A program made the translations under genes and the position numbers. A DNA stretch of 64,000 nucleotides from the NCBI GenBank assembly GCA_963693285.1, contig OY848931.1:2110644-2174643 (forward strand), in the 5' to 3' direction. The notes under the pieces were generated by a model. It was not told where the DNA came from. It saw only the letters and a program-made list of their open reading frames with translations, and ran no database searches. This document shows positions 17,701-32,700 of the stretch, piece after piece. This DNA is from Xestospongia muta (Eukaryota > Porifera > Demospongiae > Haplosclerida > Petrosiidae). Each line of letters begins with the position of its first letter. The stretch's first letter is position 1.

Positions 17701-20700
17701 TATCTAAAAGCTTGTCGATTTCTGAGAGGTTATGAGAGAGGTGTTCAAACTTAAAATTGTCCTCAAGTTGAACTGAAAGAGCATATCCTGCCTCACCTTT
17801 CTCTCCTCCCTCATAGAACAGACTTCCCGATCCTAGATTGGAGATTTTGCCTTCCACTAACAAACATTCTTTTGTGATGTTAAATGCCATTGAGACTTCC
17901 AAGGCTGCCCCAAAGGACATGCTGTGTTCAGGAGTGGGTTTTACCAGCTCCTGATGTGAAATAGTGCCAACAATGCTAGAGAGATTAAGATCTGATGAAA
18001 GCTTCCCAATGACAATGGAGTCTTGGTCTTTGTCCTCACACAGTGACATTGTTCCTTCTCCAGTAACTCCAATCTCTTTGAAGGACACACTAAAGTAGAG
18101 ATTTAACGAAGTACCTGACTCTTTTTTGCTGTAGTTGAATGTAGCCTTTTCAACAGTAATTGAGCCAAGTGTCAGCTTTGAGACTTCACCACAGATTTCG
18201 ATGGTCATCTCTTTTTCATCAGTATTTAGCCACATACCAACATCAATGGTTTCGCTAGACTCAGTAATGTCAGACAGTCGTTTGAGGAGGCCACTTTCAG
18301 CTTTCACTAGGACTTTACCAATAAATAGCAGGCCAGAACATTCCTTTGAAACATCAGTTGTCATATTTTCTGGTGCCTTAAAATCAGAGAAAGCGTTTAA
18401 AGAAACAACTTGCTTGTCTTCACTATCAGAATGAGACTTGTGAGCTTCTATAGCATTTGTGAACAGAGTGGTCAGTAATTCGTCGATGTGGTTGAAGGTT
18501 TTGTATGGAAGAGAGAATGCTAGAAGACGAGCATACTTGATATCTAAAAGCTTGTCGATTTCTGAGAGGTTATCAGAGAGGTGTTTAAACTTAAAATTGT
18601 CCTCAAGTTGAACTGAAAGAGCATATCCTGCCTTGCTTTTGTCTCCTCTCTCATAGAACAGACTTCCCGATCCTAGATTGGAGATTTTGCCTTCCACTAA
18701 CAAACATTCTTTTGTGATGTTAAATGCCATTGAGACTTCCAAGGCTGCCCCAAAGGACATGCTGTGTTCAGGAGTGGGTTTTACCAGCTCCTGATGTGAA
18801 ATAGTGCCAACAATGCTAGAGAGATTAAGATCTGATGAAAGCTTCCCAATGACAATGGAGTCTTGGTCTTTGTCCTCACACAGTGACATTGTTCCTTCTC
18901 CAGTAACTCCAATCTCTTTGAAGGACACACTAAAGTAGAGATTTAACGAAGTACCTGACTCTTTTTTGCTGTAGTTGAATGTAGCCTTTTCAACAGTAAT
19001 TGAGCCAAGTGTCAGCTTTGAGACTTCACCACAGATTTCGATGGTCATCTCTTTTTCATCAGTATTTAGCCACATACCAACATCAATGGTTTCGCTAGAC
19101 TCAGTAATGTCAGACAGTCGTTTGAGGAGGCCACTTTCAGCTTTCACTAGGACTTTACCAATAAATAGCAGGCCAGAACATTCCTTTGAAACATCAGTTG
19201 TCATATTTTCTGGTGCCTTAAAATCAGAGAAAGCGTTTAAAGAAACAACTTGCTTGTCTTCACTATCAGAATGAGACTTGTGAGCTTCTATAGCATTTGT
19301 GAACAGAGTGGTCAGTAATTCGTCGATGTGGTTGAAGGTTTTGTATGGAAGAGAGAATGCTAGAAGACGAGCATACTTGATATCTAAAAGCTTGTCGATT
19401 TCTGAGAGGTTATGAGAGAGGTGTTCAAACTTAAAATTGTCCTCAAGTTGAACTGAAAGAGCATATCCTGCCTTGCTTTTGTCTCCTCTCTCATAGAACA
19501 GACTTCCCGATCCTAGATTGGAGATTTTGCCTTCCACTAACAAACATTCTTTTGTGATGTTAAATGCCATTGAGACTTCCAAAGCTGCCCCAAAGGACAT
19601 GCTGTGTTCAGGTGTGGGTTTTACCAGCTCCTGATGTGAAATAGTGCCAACAATGCTAGAGAGATTAAGATCTGATGAAAGCTTCCCAATGACAATGGAG
19701 TCTTGGTCTTTGTCCTCACACAGTGACATTGTTCCTTCTCCAGTAACTCCAATCTCTTTGAAGGACACACTAAAGTATAGATTTAACGAAGTACCTGACT
19801 CTTTTTTGCTGTAGTTGAATGTAGCCTTTTCAACAGTAATTGAGCCAAGTGTCAGCTTTGAGACTTCACCACAGATTTCGATGGTCATCTCTTTTTCATC
19901 AGTATTTAGCCACATACCAAGATCAATGGTTTCGCTAGACTCAGTAACATCAGACAGTCGTTTGAAGAGGCCACTTTCAGCTTTCACTAGGACTTTACCA
20001 ATAAATAGGAGGCCAGAACATTCCTTAGAAACATCAGTTGTCATATTTTCTGGTACCTCATAATCAGAGAAGGCCTTTAAAGAAACAACTTGCTTGTCTT
20101 CACTATCAGAATGAGACTTGTGAGCTTCTATAGCACTTGTGAACAGAGTGGTCAGTAATTCGTCGATGTGGTTGAAGGTTTTGTTTGGAAGAGAGAATGC
20201 TAGAAGACGAGCATACTTGATATCTAAAAGCTTGTCGATTTCTGAGAGGTTATGAGAGAGGTGTTCAAACTTAAAATTGTCCTCAAGTTGAACTGAAAGA
20301 GCATATCCTGCCTCACCTTTCTCTCCTCCCTCATAGAACAGACTTCCCGATCCTAGATTGGAGATTTTGCCTTCCACTAACAAACATTCTTTTGTGATGT
20401 TAAATGCCATTGAGACTTCCAAGGCTGCCCCAAAGGACATGCTGTGTTCAGGAGTGGGTTTTACCAGCTCCTGATGTGAAATAGTGCCAACAATGCTAGA
20501 GAGATTAAGATCTGATGAAAGCTTCCCAATGACAATGGAGTCTTGGTCTTTGTCCTCACACAGTGACATTGTTCCTTCTCCGGTAACTCCAATCTCTTTG
20601 AAGGACACACTAAAGTAGAGATTTAACGAAGTACCTGACTCTTTTTTGCTGTAGTTGAATGTAGCCTTTTCAACAGTAATTGAGCCAAGTGTCAGCTTTG

Positions 20701-23700
20701 AGACTTCACCACAGATTTCGATGGTCATCTTATTTTTATCAGTATTTAGCCACATACCAACATCAATGGTTTCGCTAGACTCAGTAACGTCAGACAGTCG
20801 TTTGATGAGGCCACTTTCAGCTTTCACTAGGACTTTACCAATAAATAGGAGGCCAGAACATTCCTTAGAAACATCAGTTGTCATATTTTCTGGTACCTTA
20901 AAATCAGAGAAAGCGTTTAAAGAAACAACTTGCTTGTCTTCACTATCAAAATGAGACTTGTGAGCTTCTATAGCATTTGTGAACAGAGTGGTCAGTAATT
21001 CGTCTATGTGGTTGAAGGTTTTGTTTGGAAGAGAGAATGCTAGAAGACGAGCATACTTGATATCTAAAAGCTTGTCGATTTCTGAGAGGTTATCAGAGAG
21101 GTGTTCAAACTTAAAATTGTCCTCAAGTTGAACTGAAAGAGCATATCCTGCCTTGCTTTTGTCTCCTCTCTCATAGAACAGACTTCCCGATCCTAGATTG
21201 GAGATTTTGCCTTCCACTAACAAACATTCTTTTGTGATGTTAAATGCCATTGAGACTTCCAAGGCTGTCCCAAAGGAAATGCTGTGTTCAGGAGTGGGTT
21301 TTACCAGCTCCTGATGTGAAATAGTGCCAACAATGCTAGAGAGATTAAGATCTGATGAAAGCTTCCCAATAACAATGGAGTCTTGGTCTTTGTCCTCACA
21401 CAGTGACATTGTTCCTTCTCCGGTAACTCCAATCTCTTCGAAGGACACACTAAAGTAGAGATTTAACGAAGTAACTGACTCTTTTTTGCTGTAATTAAAT
21501 GTAGCCTTTTCAACAGTAATTGAGCCAAGTGTCAGCTTTGAGACTTTACCACAGATTTCGATGGTCATCTCTTTTTCATCAGTATTTAGCCACATACCAA
21601 CATCAATTGTGTCGCTAGACTCAGTAACGTCAGACAGTCGTTTGAGGAGGCCATTTTCAGCTTTCACTAGGACTTTACCAATAAATAGGAGGCCAGAACA
21701 TTCCTTAGAAACATCAGTTGTCATATTTTCTGGTACCTCATAATCAGAGAAGGCGTTTAAAGAAACAACTTGCTTGTCTTCACTATCAGAATGAGACTTG
21801 TGAGCTTCTATAGCACTTGTGAACAGAGTGGTCAGTAATTCGTCGATGTGGTTGAAGGTTTTGTTTGGAAGAGAGAATGCTAGAAGATGAGCATACTTGA
21901 TATCTAAAAGCTTGTCGATTTCTGAGAGGTTATCAGAGAGGTGTTCAAACTTAAAATTGTCCTCAAGTTGAACTGAAAGAGCATATCCTGCCTCACCTTT
22001 CTCTCCTCCCTCATAGAACAGACTTCCCGATCCTAGATTGGAGATTTTGCCTTCCACTAACAAACATTCTTTTGTGATGTTAAATGCCATTGAGACTTCC
22101 AAAGCTGCCCCAAAGGACATGCTGTGTTCAGGAGTGGGATTTACCAGCTCCTGATGTGAAATAGTGCCAACAATGCTAGAGAGATTAAGATCTGATGAAA
22201 GCTTCCCAATGACAATGGAGTCTTGGTCTTTGTCCTCACACAGTGACATTGTTCCTTCTCCGGTAACTCCAATCTCTTTGAAGGACACACTAAAGTAGAG
22301 ATTTAACGAAGTACCTGACTCTTTTTTGCTGTAGTTGAATGTAGCCTTTTCAACAGTAATTGAGCCAAGTGTCAGCTTTGAGACTTCACCACAGATTTCG
22401 ATGGTCATCTTATTTTTATCAGTATTTAGCCACATACCAACATCAATGGTTTCGCTAGACTCAGTAACGTCAGACAGTCGTTTGATGAGGCCACTTTCAG
22501 CTTTCACTAGGACTTTACCAATAAATAGGAGGCCAGAACATTCCTTTGAAACATCAGTTGTCATATTTTCTGGTACCTTAAAATCAGAGAAAGCATTTAA
22601 AGAAACAACTTGCTTGTCTTCACTATCAAAATGAGACTTGTGAGCTTCTATAGCATTTGTGAACAGAGTGGTCAGTAATTCGTCAATGTGGTTGAAGGTT
22701 TTGTTTGGAAGAGAGAATGCTAGAAGACGAGCATACTTGATATCTAAAAGCTTGTCGATTTCTGAGAGGTTATGAGAGAGGTGTTCAAACTTAAAATTGT
22801 CCTCAAGTTGAACTGAAAGAGCATATCCTGCCTTGCTTTTGTCTCCTCTCTCATAGAACAGACTTCCCGATCCTAGATTGGAGATTTTGCCTTCCACTAA
22901 CAAACATTCTTTTGTGATGTTAAATGCCATTGAGACTTCCAAGGCTGTCCCAAAGGAAATGCTGTGTTCAGGAGTGGGTTTTACCAGCTCCTGATGTGAA
23001 ATAGTGCCAACAATGCTAGAGAGATTAAGATCTGATGAAAGCTTCCCAATAACAATGGAGTCTTGGTCTTTGTCCTCACACAGTGACATTGTTCCTTCTC
23101 CGGTAACTCCAATCTCTTCGAAGGACACACTAAAGTAGAGATTTAACGAAGTAACTGACTCTTTTTTGCTGTAATTAAATGTAGCCTTTTCAACAGTAAT
23201 TGAGCCAAGTGTCAGCTTTGAGACTTTACCACAGATTTCGATGGTCATCTCTTTTTCATCAGTATTTAGCCACATACCAACATCAATTGTGTCGCTAGAC
23301 TCAGTAACGTCAGACAGTCGTTTGAGGAGGCCACTTTCAGCTTTCACTAGGACTTTACCAATAAATAGGAGGCCAGAACATTCCTTAGAAACATCAGTTG
23401 TCATATTTTCTGGTACCTCATAATCAGAGAAGGCGTTTAAAGAAACAACTTGCTTGTCTTCACTATCAGAATGAGACTTGTGAGCTTCTATAGCACTTGT
23501 GAACAGAGTGGTCAGTAATTCGTCGATGTGGTTGAAGGTTTTGTTTGGAAGAGAGAATGCTAGAAGATGAGCATACTTGATATCTAAAAGCTTGTCGATT
23601 TCTGAGAGGTTATCAGAGAGGTGTTCAAACTTAAAATTGTCCTCAAGTTGAACTGAAAGAGCATATCCTGCCTCACCTTTCTCTCCTCCCTCATAGAACA

Positions 23701-26700
23701 GACTTCCCGATCCTAGATTGGAGATTTTGCCTTCCACTAACAAACATTCTTTTGTGATGTTAAATGCCATTGAGACTTCCAAAGCTGCCCCAAAGGACAT
23801 GCTGTGTTCAGGAGTGGGATTTACCAGCTCCTGATGTGAAATAGTGCCAACAATGCTAGAGAGATTAAGATCTGATGAAAGCTTCCCAATGACAATGGAG
23901 TCTTGGTCTTTGTCCTCACACAGTGACATTGTTCCTTCTCCGGTAACTCCAATCTCTTCGAAGGACACACTAAAGTAGAGATTTAACGAAGTAACTGACT
24001 CTTTTTTGCTGTAGTTGAATGTAGCCTTTTCAACAGTAATTGAGCCAAGTGTCAGCTTCGAGACTTTACCACAGATTTCGATGGTCATCTCTTTTTCATC
24101 AGTATTTAGCCACATACCAACATCAATTGTGTTGCTAGACTCAGTAACGTCTGACAGTCGTTTGAGGAGGCCATTTTCAGCTTTCACTAGGACTTTACCA
24201 ATAAATAGGAGGCCAGAACATTCCTTTGAAACATCAGTTGTCATATTTTCTGGTACCTCATAATCAGAGAAGGCGTTTAAAGAAACAACTTGCTTGTCTT
24301 CACTATCAGAATGAGACTTATGAGCTTCTATAGCATTTGTGAACAGAGTGGTCAGTAATTCGTCAATGTGGTTGAAGGTTTTGTTTGGAAGAGAGAATGC
24401 TAGAAGATGAGCGTTCTCGATATCTATAAGCTTGTCGATTTCTGAGAGGTTATGAGAGAGGTGTTCAAACTTAAAATTGTCCTCAAGTTGAACTGAAAGA
24501 GCATATCCTGCCTTGCTTTTGTCTCCTCTCTCATAGAACAGACTTCCCGATCCTAGATTGGAGATTTTGCCTTCCACTAACAAACATTCTTTTGTGATGT
24601 TAAATGCCATTGAGACTTCCGAGGCTGCCCCAAAGGACATGCTGTGTTCAGGAGTGGGTTTTACCAGCTCCTGATGTGAAATAGTGCCAACAATGCTAGA
24701 GAGATTAAGATCTGATGAAAGCTTCCCAATGACGATGGAGTCTTGGTCTTTGTCCTCACACAGTGACATTGTTCCTTCTCCGGTAACTCCAATTTCTTTG
24801 AAGGACACACTAAAGTAGAGATTTAACGAAGTACCTGACTCTTTTTTGCTGTAGTTGAATGTAGCCTTTTCAACAGTAATTGAGCCAAGTGTCAGCTTTG
24901 AGACTTCACCACAGATTTCGATGGTCATCTTATTTTCATCAATATTTAGCCACATACCAACATCAATTGTGTTGCTAGACTCAGTAACGTCTGACAGTCG
25001 TTTGAGGAGGCCATTTTCAGCTTTCACTAGGACTTTACCAATAAATAGGAGGCCAGAACATTCCTTTGAAACATCAGTTGTCATATTTTCTGGTACCTCA
25101 TAATCAGAGAAGGCGTTTAAAGAAACAACTTGCTTGTCTTCACTATCAGAATGAGACTTATGAGCTTCTATAGCATTTGTGAACAGAGTGGTCAGTAATT
25201 CGTCAATGTGGTTGAAGGTTTTGTTTGGAAGAGAGAATGCTAGAAGATGAGCGTTCTCGATATCTATAAGCTTGTCGATTTCTGAGAGGTTATGAGAGAG
25301 GTGTTCAAACTTAAAATTGTCCTCAAGTTGAACTGAAAGAGCATATCCTGCCTTGCTTTTGTCTCCTCTCTCATAGAACAGACTTCCCGATCCTAGATTG
25401 GAGATTTTGCCTTCCACTAACAAACATTCTTTTGTGATGTTAAATGCCATTGAGACTTCCAAGGCTGCCCCAAAGGACATGCTGTGTTCAGGAGTGGGTT
25501 TTACCAGCTCCTGATGTGAAATAGTGCCAACAATGCTAGAGAGATTAAGATCTGATGAAAGCTTCCCAATGACAATGGAGTCTTGGTCTTTGTCCTCACA
25601 CAGTGACATTGTTCCTTCTCCGGTAACTCCAATTTCTTTGAAGGACACACTAAAGTAGAGATTTAACGAAGTACCTGACTCTTTTTTGCTGTAGTTGAAT
25701 GTAGCCTTTTCAACAGTAATTGAGCCAAGTGTCAGCTTTGAGACTTCACCACAGATTTCGATGGTCATCTTATTTTCATCAATATTTAGCCACATACCAA
25801 CATCAATGGTTTCGCTAGACTCAGTAACGTCAGACAGTCGTTTGAGGACGCCATTTTCAGCTTTCACTAGGACTTTACCAATAAATAGGAGGCCAGAACA
25901 TTCCTTAGAAACATCAGTTGTCATATTTTCTGGTACCTTAAAATCAGAGAAAGCATTTAAAGAAACAACTTGCTTGTCTTCACTATCAGAATGAGACTTG
26001 TGAGCTTCTATAGCATTTGTGAACAGAGTGGTCAGTAATTTGTCGATGTGGTTAAAAGTTTTGCTTGGAAGAGAGAATGCTAGAAGACGAGCATACTTGA
26101 TATCTAAAAGCTTGTCGATTTCCGAGAGTTTATGAGAGAGGTGTTCAAACTTAAAATTGTCCTCAAGTTGAACTGAAAGAGCATATCCTGCCTTGCTTTT
26201 GTCTCCTCTCTCATAGAACAGACTTCCTGATCCTAGATTGGAGATTTTGCCTTCTACTAACAAACATTCTTTTGTGATGTTAAATGCCATTGAGACTTCC
26301 AAGGCTGCCCCAAAGGACATGCTGTGTTCAGGAGTGGGTTTTACCAGCTTCTGATGTGAAATAGTGCCAACAATGCTAGAGAGATTAAGATCTGATGAAA
26401 GCTTCCCAATGACGATGGAGTCTTGGTCTTTGTCCTCACACAGTGACATTGTTCCTTCTCCGGTAACTCCAATTTCTTTGAAGGACACACTAAAGTAGAG
26501 ATTTAACGAAGTACCTGACTCTTTTTTGCTGTAGTTGAATGTAGCCTTTTCAACAGTAATTGAGCCAAGTGTCAGCTTTGAGACTTCACCACAGATTTCG
26601 ATGGTCATCTTATTTTCATCAATATTTAGCCACATACCAACATCAATTGTGTTGCTAGACTCAGTAACGTCTGACAGTCGTTTGAGGAGGCCATTTTCAG

Positions 26701-29700
26701 CTTTCACTAGGACTTTACCAATAAATAGGAGGCCAGAACATTCCTTTGAAACATCAGTTGTCATATTTTCTGGTACCTCATAATCAGAGAAGGCGTTTAA
26801 AGAAACAACTTGCTTGTCTTCACTATCAGAATGAGACTTATGAGCTTCTATAGCATTTGTGAACAGAGTGGTCAGTAATTCGTCAATGTGGTTGAAGGTT
26901 TTGTTTGGAAGAGAGAATGCTAGAAGATGAGCGTTCTCGATATCTATAAGCTTGTCGATTTCTGAGAGGTTATGAGAGAGGTGTTCAAACTTAAAATTGT
27001 CCTCAAGTTGAACTGAAAGAGCATATCCTGCCTTGCTTTTGTCTCCTCTCTCATAGAACAGACTTCCCGATCCTAGATTGGAGATTTTGCCTTCCACTAA
27101 CAAACATTCTTTTGTGATGTTAAATGCCATTGAGACTTCCGAGGCTGCCCCAAAGGACATGCTGTGTTCAGGAGTGGGTTTTACCAGCTCCTGATGTGAA
27201 ATAGTGCCAACAATGCTAGAGAGATTAAGATCTGATGAAAGCTTCCCAATGACGATGGAGTCTTGGTCTTTGTCCTCACACAGTGACATTGTTCCTTCTC
27301 CGGTAACTCCAATTTCTTTGAAGGACACACTAAAGTAGAGATTTAACGAAGTACCTGACTCTTTTTTGCTGTAGTTGAATGTAGCCTTTTCAACAGTAAT
27401 TGAGCCAAGTGTCAGCTTTGAGACTTCACCACAGATTTCGATGGTCATCTTATTTTCATCAATATTTAGCCACATACCAACATCAATTGTGTTGCTAGAC
27501 TCAGTAACGTCTGACAGTCGTTTGAGGAGGCCATTTTCAGCTTTCACTAGGACTTTACCAATAAATAGGAGGCCAGAACATTCCTTTGAAACATCAGTTG
27601 TCATATTTTCTGGTACCTCATAATCAGAGAAGGCGTTTAAAGAAACAACTTGCTTGTCTTCACTATCAGAATGAGACTTATGAGCTTCTATAGCATTTGT
27701 GAACAGAGTGGTCAGTAATTCGTCAATGTGGTTGAAGGTTTTGTTTGGAAGAGAGAATGCTAGAAGATGAGCGTTCTCGATATCTATAAGCTTGTCGATT
27801 TCTGAGAGGTTATGAGAGAGGTGTTCAAACTTAAAATTGTCCTCAAGTTGAACTGAAAGAGCATATCCTGCCTTGCTTTTGTCTCCTCTCTCATAGAACA
27901 GACTTCCCGATCCTAGATTGGAGATTTTGCCTTCCACTAACAAACATTCTTTTGTGATGTTAAATGCCATTGAGACTTCCAAGGCTGCCCCAAAGGACAT
28001 GCTGTGTTCAGGAGTGGGTTTTACCAGCTCCTGATGTGAAATAGTGCCAACAATGCTAGAGAGATTAAGATCTGATGAAAGCTTCCCAATGACAATGGAG
28101 TCTTGGTCTTTGTCCTCACACAGTGACATTGTTCCTTCTCCGGTAACTCCAATTTCTTTGAAGGACACACTAAAGTAGAGATTTAACGAAGTACCTGACT
28201 CTTTTTTGCTGTAGTTGAATGTAGCCTTTTCAACAGTAATTGAGCCAAGTGTCAGCTTTGAGACTTCACCACAGATTTCGATGGTCATCTTATTTTCATC
28301 AATATTTAGCCACATACCAACATCAATGGTTTCGCTAGACTCAGTAACGTCAGACAGTCGTTTGAGGAGGCCATTTTCAGCTTTCACTAGGACTTTACCA
28401 ATAAATAGGAGGCCAGAACATTCCTTTGAAACATCAGTTGTCATATTTTCTGGTATCTCATAATCAGAGAAGGCGTTTAAAGAAACAACTTGCTTGTCTT
28501 CACTATCAGAATGAGACTTATGAGCTTCTATAGCATTTGTGAACAGAGTGGTCAGTAATTCGTCAATGTGGTTGAAGGTTTTGTTTGGAAGAGAGAATGC
28601 TAGAAGATGAGCGTTCTCGATATCTATAAGCTTGTCGATTTCTGAGAGGTTATGAGAGAGGTGTTCAAACTTAAAATTGTCCTCAAGTTGAACTGAAAGA
28701 GCATATCCTGCCTTGCTTTTGTCTCCTCTCTCATAGAACAGACTTCCCAATCCTAGATTGGAGATTTTGCCTTCTACTAACAAACATTCTTTTGTGATGT
28801 TAAATGCCATTGAGACTTCCAAGGCTGCCCCAAAGGACATGCTGTGTTCAGGAGTGGGTTTTACCAGCTCCTGATGTGAAATAGTGCCAACAATGCTAGA
28901 GAGATTAAGATCTGATGAAAGCTTCCCAATGACAATGGAGTCTTGGTCTTTGTCCTCACACAGTGACATTGTTCCTTCTCCGGTAACTCCAATCTCTTTG
29001 AAGGACACACTAAAGTAGAGATTTAACGAAGTACCTGACTCTTTTTTGCTGTAGTTGAATGTAGCCTTTTCAACAGTAATTGAGCCAAGTGTCAGCTTTG
29101 AGACTTCACCACAGATTTCGATGGTCATCTCTTTTTCATCAGTATTTAGCCACATACCAACATCAATTGTGTTGCTAGACTCAGTAACGTCAGACAGTCG
29201 TTTGAGGAGGCCACTTTCAGCTTTCACTAGGACTTTACCAATAAAGAGGAGGCCAGAACATTCCTTAGAAACATCAGTTGTCATATTTTCTGGTACCTTA
29301 AAATCAGAGAAAGCCTTTAAAGAAACAACTTGCTTGTCTTCACTATCAGAATGAGACTTGTGAGCTTCTATAGCATTTGTGAACAGAGTGGTCAGTAATT
29401 CGTCAATGTGGTTGAAGGTTTTGTTTGGAAGAGAGAATGCTAGAAGACGAGCATACTTGATATCCAAAAGCTTGTCGATTTCTGAGAGGTTATGAGAGAG
29501 GTGTTCAAACTTAAAATTGTCCTCAAGTTGAACTGAAAGAGCATATCCTGCCTTGCTTTTGTCTCCTCTCTCATAGAACAGACTTCCCGATCCTAGATTG
29601 GAGATTTTGCCTTCCACTAACAAACATTCTTTTGTGATGTTAAATGCCATTGAGACTTCCAAGGCTGCCCCAAAGGACATGTTGTGTTCAGGAGTGGGTT

Positions 29701-32700
29701 TTACCAGCTCCTGATGTGAAATAGTGCCAACAATGCTAGAGAGATTAAGATCTGATGAAAGCTTCCCAATGACAATGGAGTCTTGGTCTTTGTCCTCACA
29801 CAGTGACATTGTTCCTTCTCCGGTAACTCCAATTTCTTTGAAGGACACACTAAAGTAGAGATTTAACGAAGTACCTGACTCTTTTTTGCTGTAGTTGAAT
29901 GTAGCCTTTTCAACAGTAATTGAGCCAAGTGTCAGCTTTGAGACTTCACCACAGATTTCGATGGTCATCTCTTTTTCATCAGTATTTAGCCACATACCAA
30001 CATCAATTGTGTTGCTAGACTCAGTAACGTCAGACAGCCGTTTGAGGAGGCCACTTTCAGCTTTCACTAGTACTTTACCAATAAAGAGGAGGCCAGAACA
30101 TTCCTTAGAAACATCAGTTGTCATATTTTCTGGTACCTTAAAATCAGAGAAAGCCTTTAAAGAAACAACTTGCTTGTCTTCACTATCAGAATGAGACTTG
30201 TGAGCTTCTATAGCATTTGTGAACAGAGTGGTCAGTAATTCGTCAATGTGGTTGAAGGTTTTGTTTGGAAGAGAGAATGCTAGAAGACGAGCATACTTGA
30301 TATCTAAAAGCTTGTCGATTTCTGAGAGGTTATGAGAGAGGTGTTCAAACTTAAAATTGTCCTCAAGTTGAACTGAAAGAGCATATCCTGCCTTGCTTTT
30401 GTCTCCTCTCTCATAGAACAGACTTCCCGATCCTAGATTGGAGATTTTGCCTTCCACTAACAAACATTCTTTTGTGATGTTAAATGCCATTGAGACTTCC
30501 AAGGCTGCCCCAAAGGACATGTTGTGTTCAGGAGTGGGTTTTACCAGCTCCTGATGTGAAATAGTGCCAACAATGCTAGAGAGATTAAGATCTGATGAAA
30601 GCTTCCCTATGATAATGCAGTCAACGTGTCTATTGTCAGACAATAACATAGTTCCTGTTGCAGTTATTTTTTTTTCAGGATATGAAATTTTGCAGTGCAA
30701 GATAGGAAATGAAGTGTTTATTTTTATAAAGACATTGTCTATTAATATTTTGCTAATTAATCTTTTTGTGGTTGGCACTCTAAACTGTACATTACCATCA
30801 TTAAAAAATTGGAGGGACTGATAAGAGATGGGTGTACTCAAACAATATATATCTGTGTTGTTCTCTTTGTATTTCATTAGAGAAAACATGGTTTTGATGT
30901 TTTCTTTCGTTATGTGAGACAAATATTGTACTTCCAAATGTAAAGCACTGTTATAAGTTACCTTAATTCTATTGCTTTTCCATTCCTTGATCAGTTCATG
31001 TGTCTGCTCCTGGATTTCATCCAGTATAGCTACTTGGAACAATTCTGTAAACTTAATTAGTTGTTTACCAAAATTAAAAATGCTGTTCAGCGTATCAAGT
31101 AATGTCACATTACTACTCATGCAGACAACAGAATGAAGGAAATACTTTTCATTCCGGAAATGCATCCTTAATTTTTCTGACAACCTTTCTTTACCATAAG
31201 AGCTGGTTCCAATGAATATGATATATTGTGAATCTGCAAACAAAATAAATACCCAATTCAAAGATTCTTACATGTTATTTTAGAAGAACTCTTAGTATTG
31301 AAGTACATATGTAGAGGCTTGGAAGATATCATTGATACATAATACATACTGTCTGTCATTCATGTATATTATACATAGTGTCTGATATGATCCTGTTCTA
31401 TTTTGGTATGAATTTTCCCAGAGGGAGTGTTTAATTTCTATCCTACACACTTGGATACATTATTTAGAACTAATACAATCTTTCTCTTTTTGCCTGAACT
31501 AACTAATTGATTTATTTATTTTTATGTTATGCAATCAAGAAAAAGAACTCTGTTGATGTTGTAAAATCAGATGGCTCCTTGAGCTTCAGAAAATTCTTGC
31601 TTCAATATATTATGTGAATGTTAACATCATATGGATGCGTTTTAGATTAGCATATGCTCTTTGATGTCCTGTGCTTAATGCAACAATTTTTATAAAGGCA
31701 GTGGTTATTTGACTGTGATTGGCAACTTACAAGTTTTGGCAATTCTGATTAGCCTTGTACCCAGGCTTTTGGCAAAAGGAAGAAATGCCTGGTAACTACT
31801 GCTTACATATGCAGTAATTATTGTAGTTATACAATATAATGACGTCATGACTACAACGTTTTTAAGTAAATGACAAATCAATGGGTTGAGTTTCTATTGA
31901 TAACATTTTATTTTCTATATGAGTTTAAGCATGTCTTCAAACAGTCAAGTTTGTCATTTGTGTAGAGATTCAGTGCTTGTAAACAGAGCGATACACTTCT
32001 TTGGTACAAATGGGACCCAAAATGAATGGGCTTTGTGAAACATGCACTCATTCTAAAACCAGTTGGCAACCATAGGAACGCATCTTTCCATCATACATAG
32101 CTTTAATGGATAAGAGCTGCTCTGTTTAAAAAGATATATCTAGTCTTTCAACCTACTTGAAGCAAGGACATTGGAAGCAGATAAAAAGAGAGTTAACCTC
32201 ATCAACATTAATGATAATTTTTATGATCATGATATTAAGTACACACGTGTACAACTGATCAAAGGTGAATAATATGGCTGCAATCTTGTCAGCACAAGTA
32301 CTAGTAGAAGCATGTTGAGCCATAACCCAAATTTTTTAAAACTTGACTACAGTTTTGCAAGAAAGATCTTAATGAAGAACAACTTGGATATGAAAGCTGC
32401 TTAGACTGGTACCACTTTAATTGTGTTGGTTTAAAAGGGCTCCTAAAGCCAAGATTTGGTTTTGCAGATACTGCTATGGAAACATGTAGTATTAACATTA
32501 GTATTTATCTGTTTAATGGGCCCTCGTTATAATGAAGTACATTGTGAAGAACCACACCTGTCAGTTATATCACATGTATAGCCAATCAGAATTAAGTGGC
32601 AGTTAAATAGCCAAAATTCATAAGTTGCCAGTCACAGTCAAATAACCACTGCCTTTTATAAAAGCATATACTGTATTTCCTCAATTAAACGTCTACTTTA

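Noticed and set aside
13808..30607. Artificial expansion of the array by the assembler
   Set aside because: Units differ by private substitutions and show block structure, which simple assembler stuttering would not create. Exact copy number remains uncertain.
13808..30607. CRISPR-like or satellite interpretation of the regular repeat
   Set aside because: The unit is long, entirely coding with no stops over 16.8 kb, and lies in a spliced eukaryotic gene.
14001..30821. Plus-strand 60-99-codon ORFs recurring every 840 bp
   Set aside because: They are antisense shadows of the minus-strand repeat; their regular spacing and near-identity follow from the array, and they have no independent coding support.
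31232..31261. Methionine at 31,261 as the start of the giant protein
   Set aside because: Its first nine codons lie upstream of a good splice acceptor (31234), and three upstream exons with matching phase and an in-frame stop before their ATG give a better start at 34,989.
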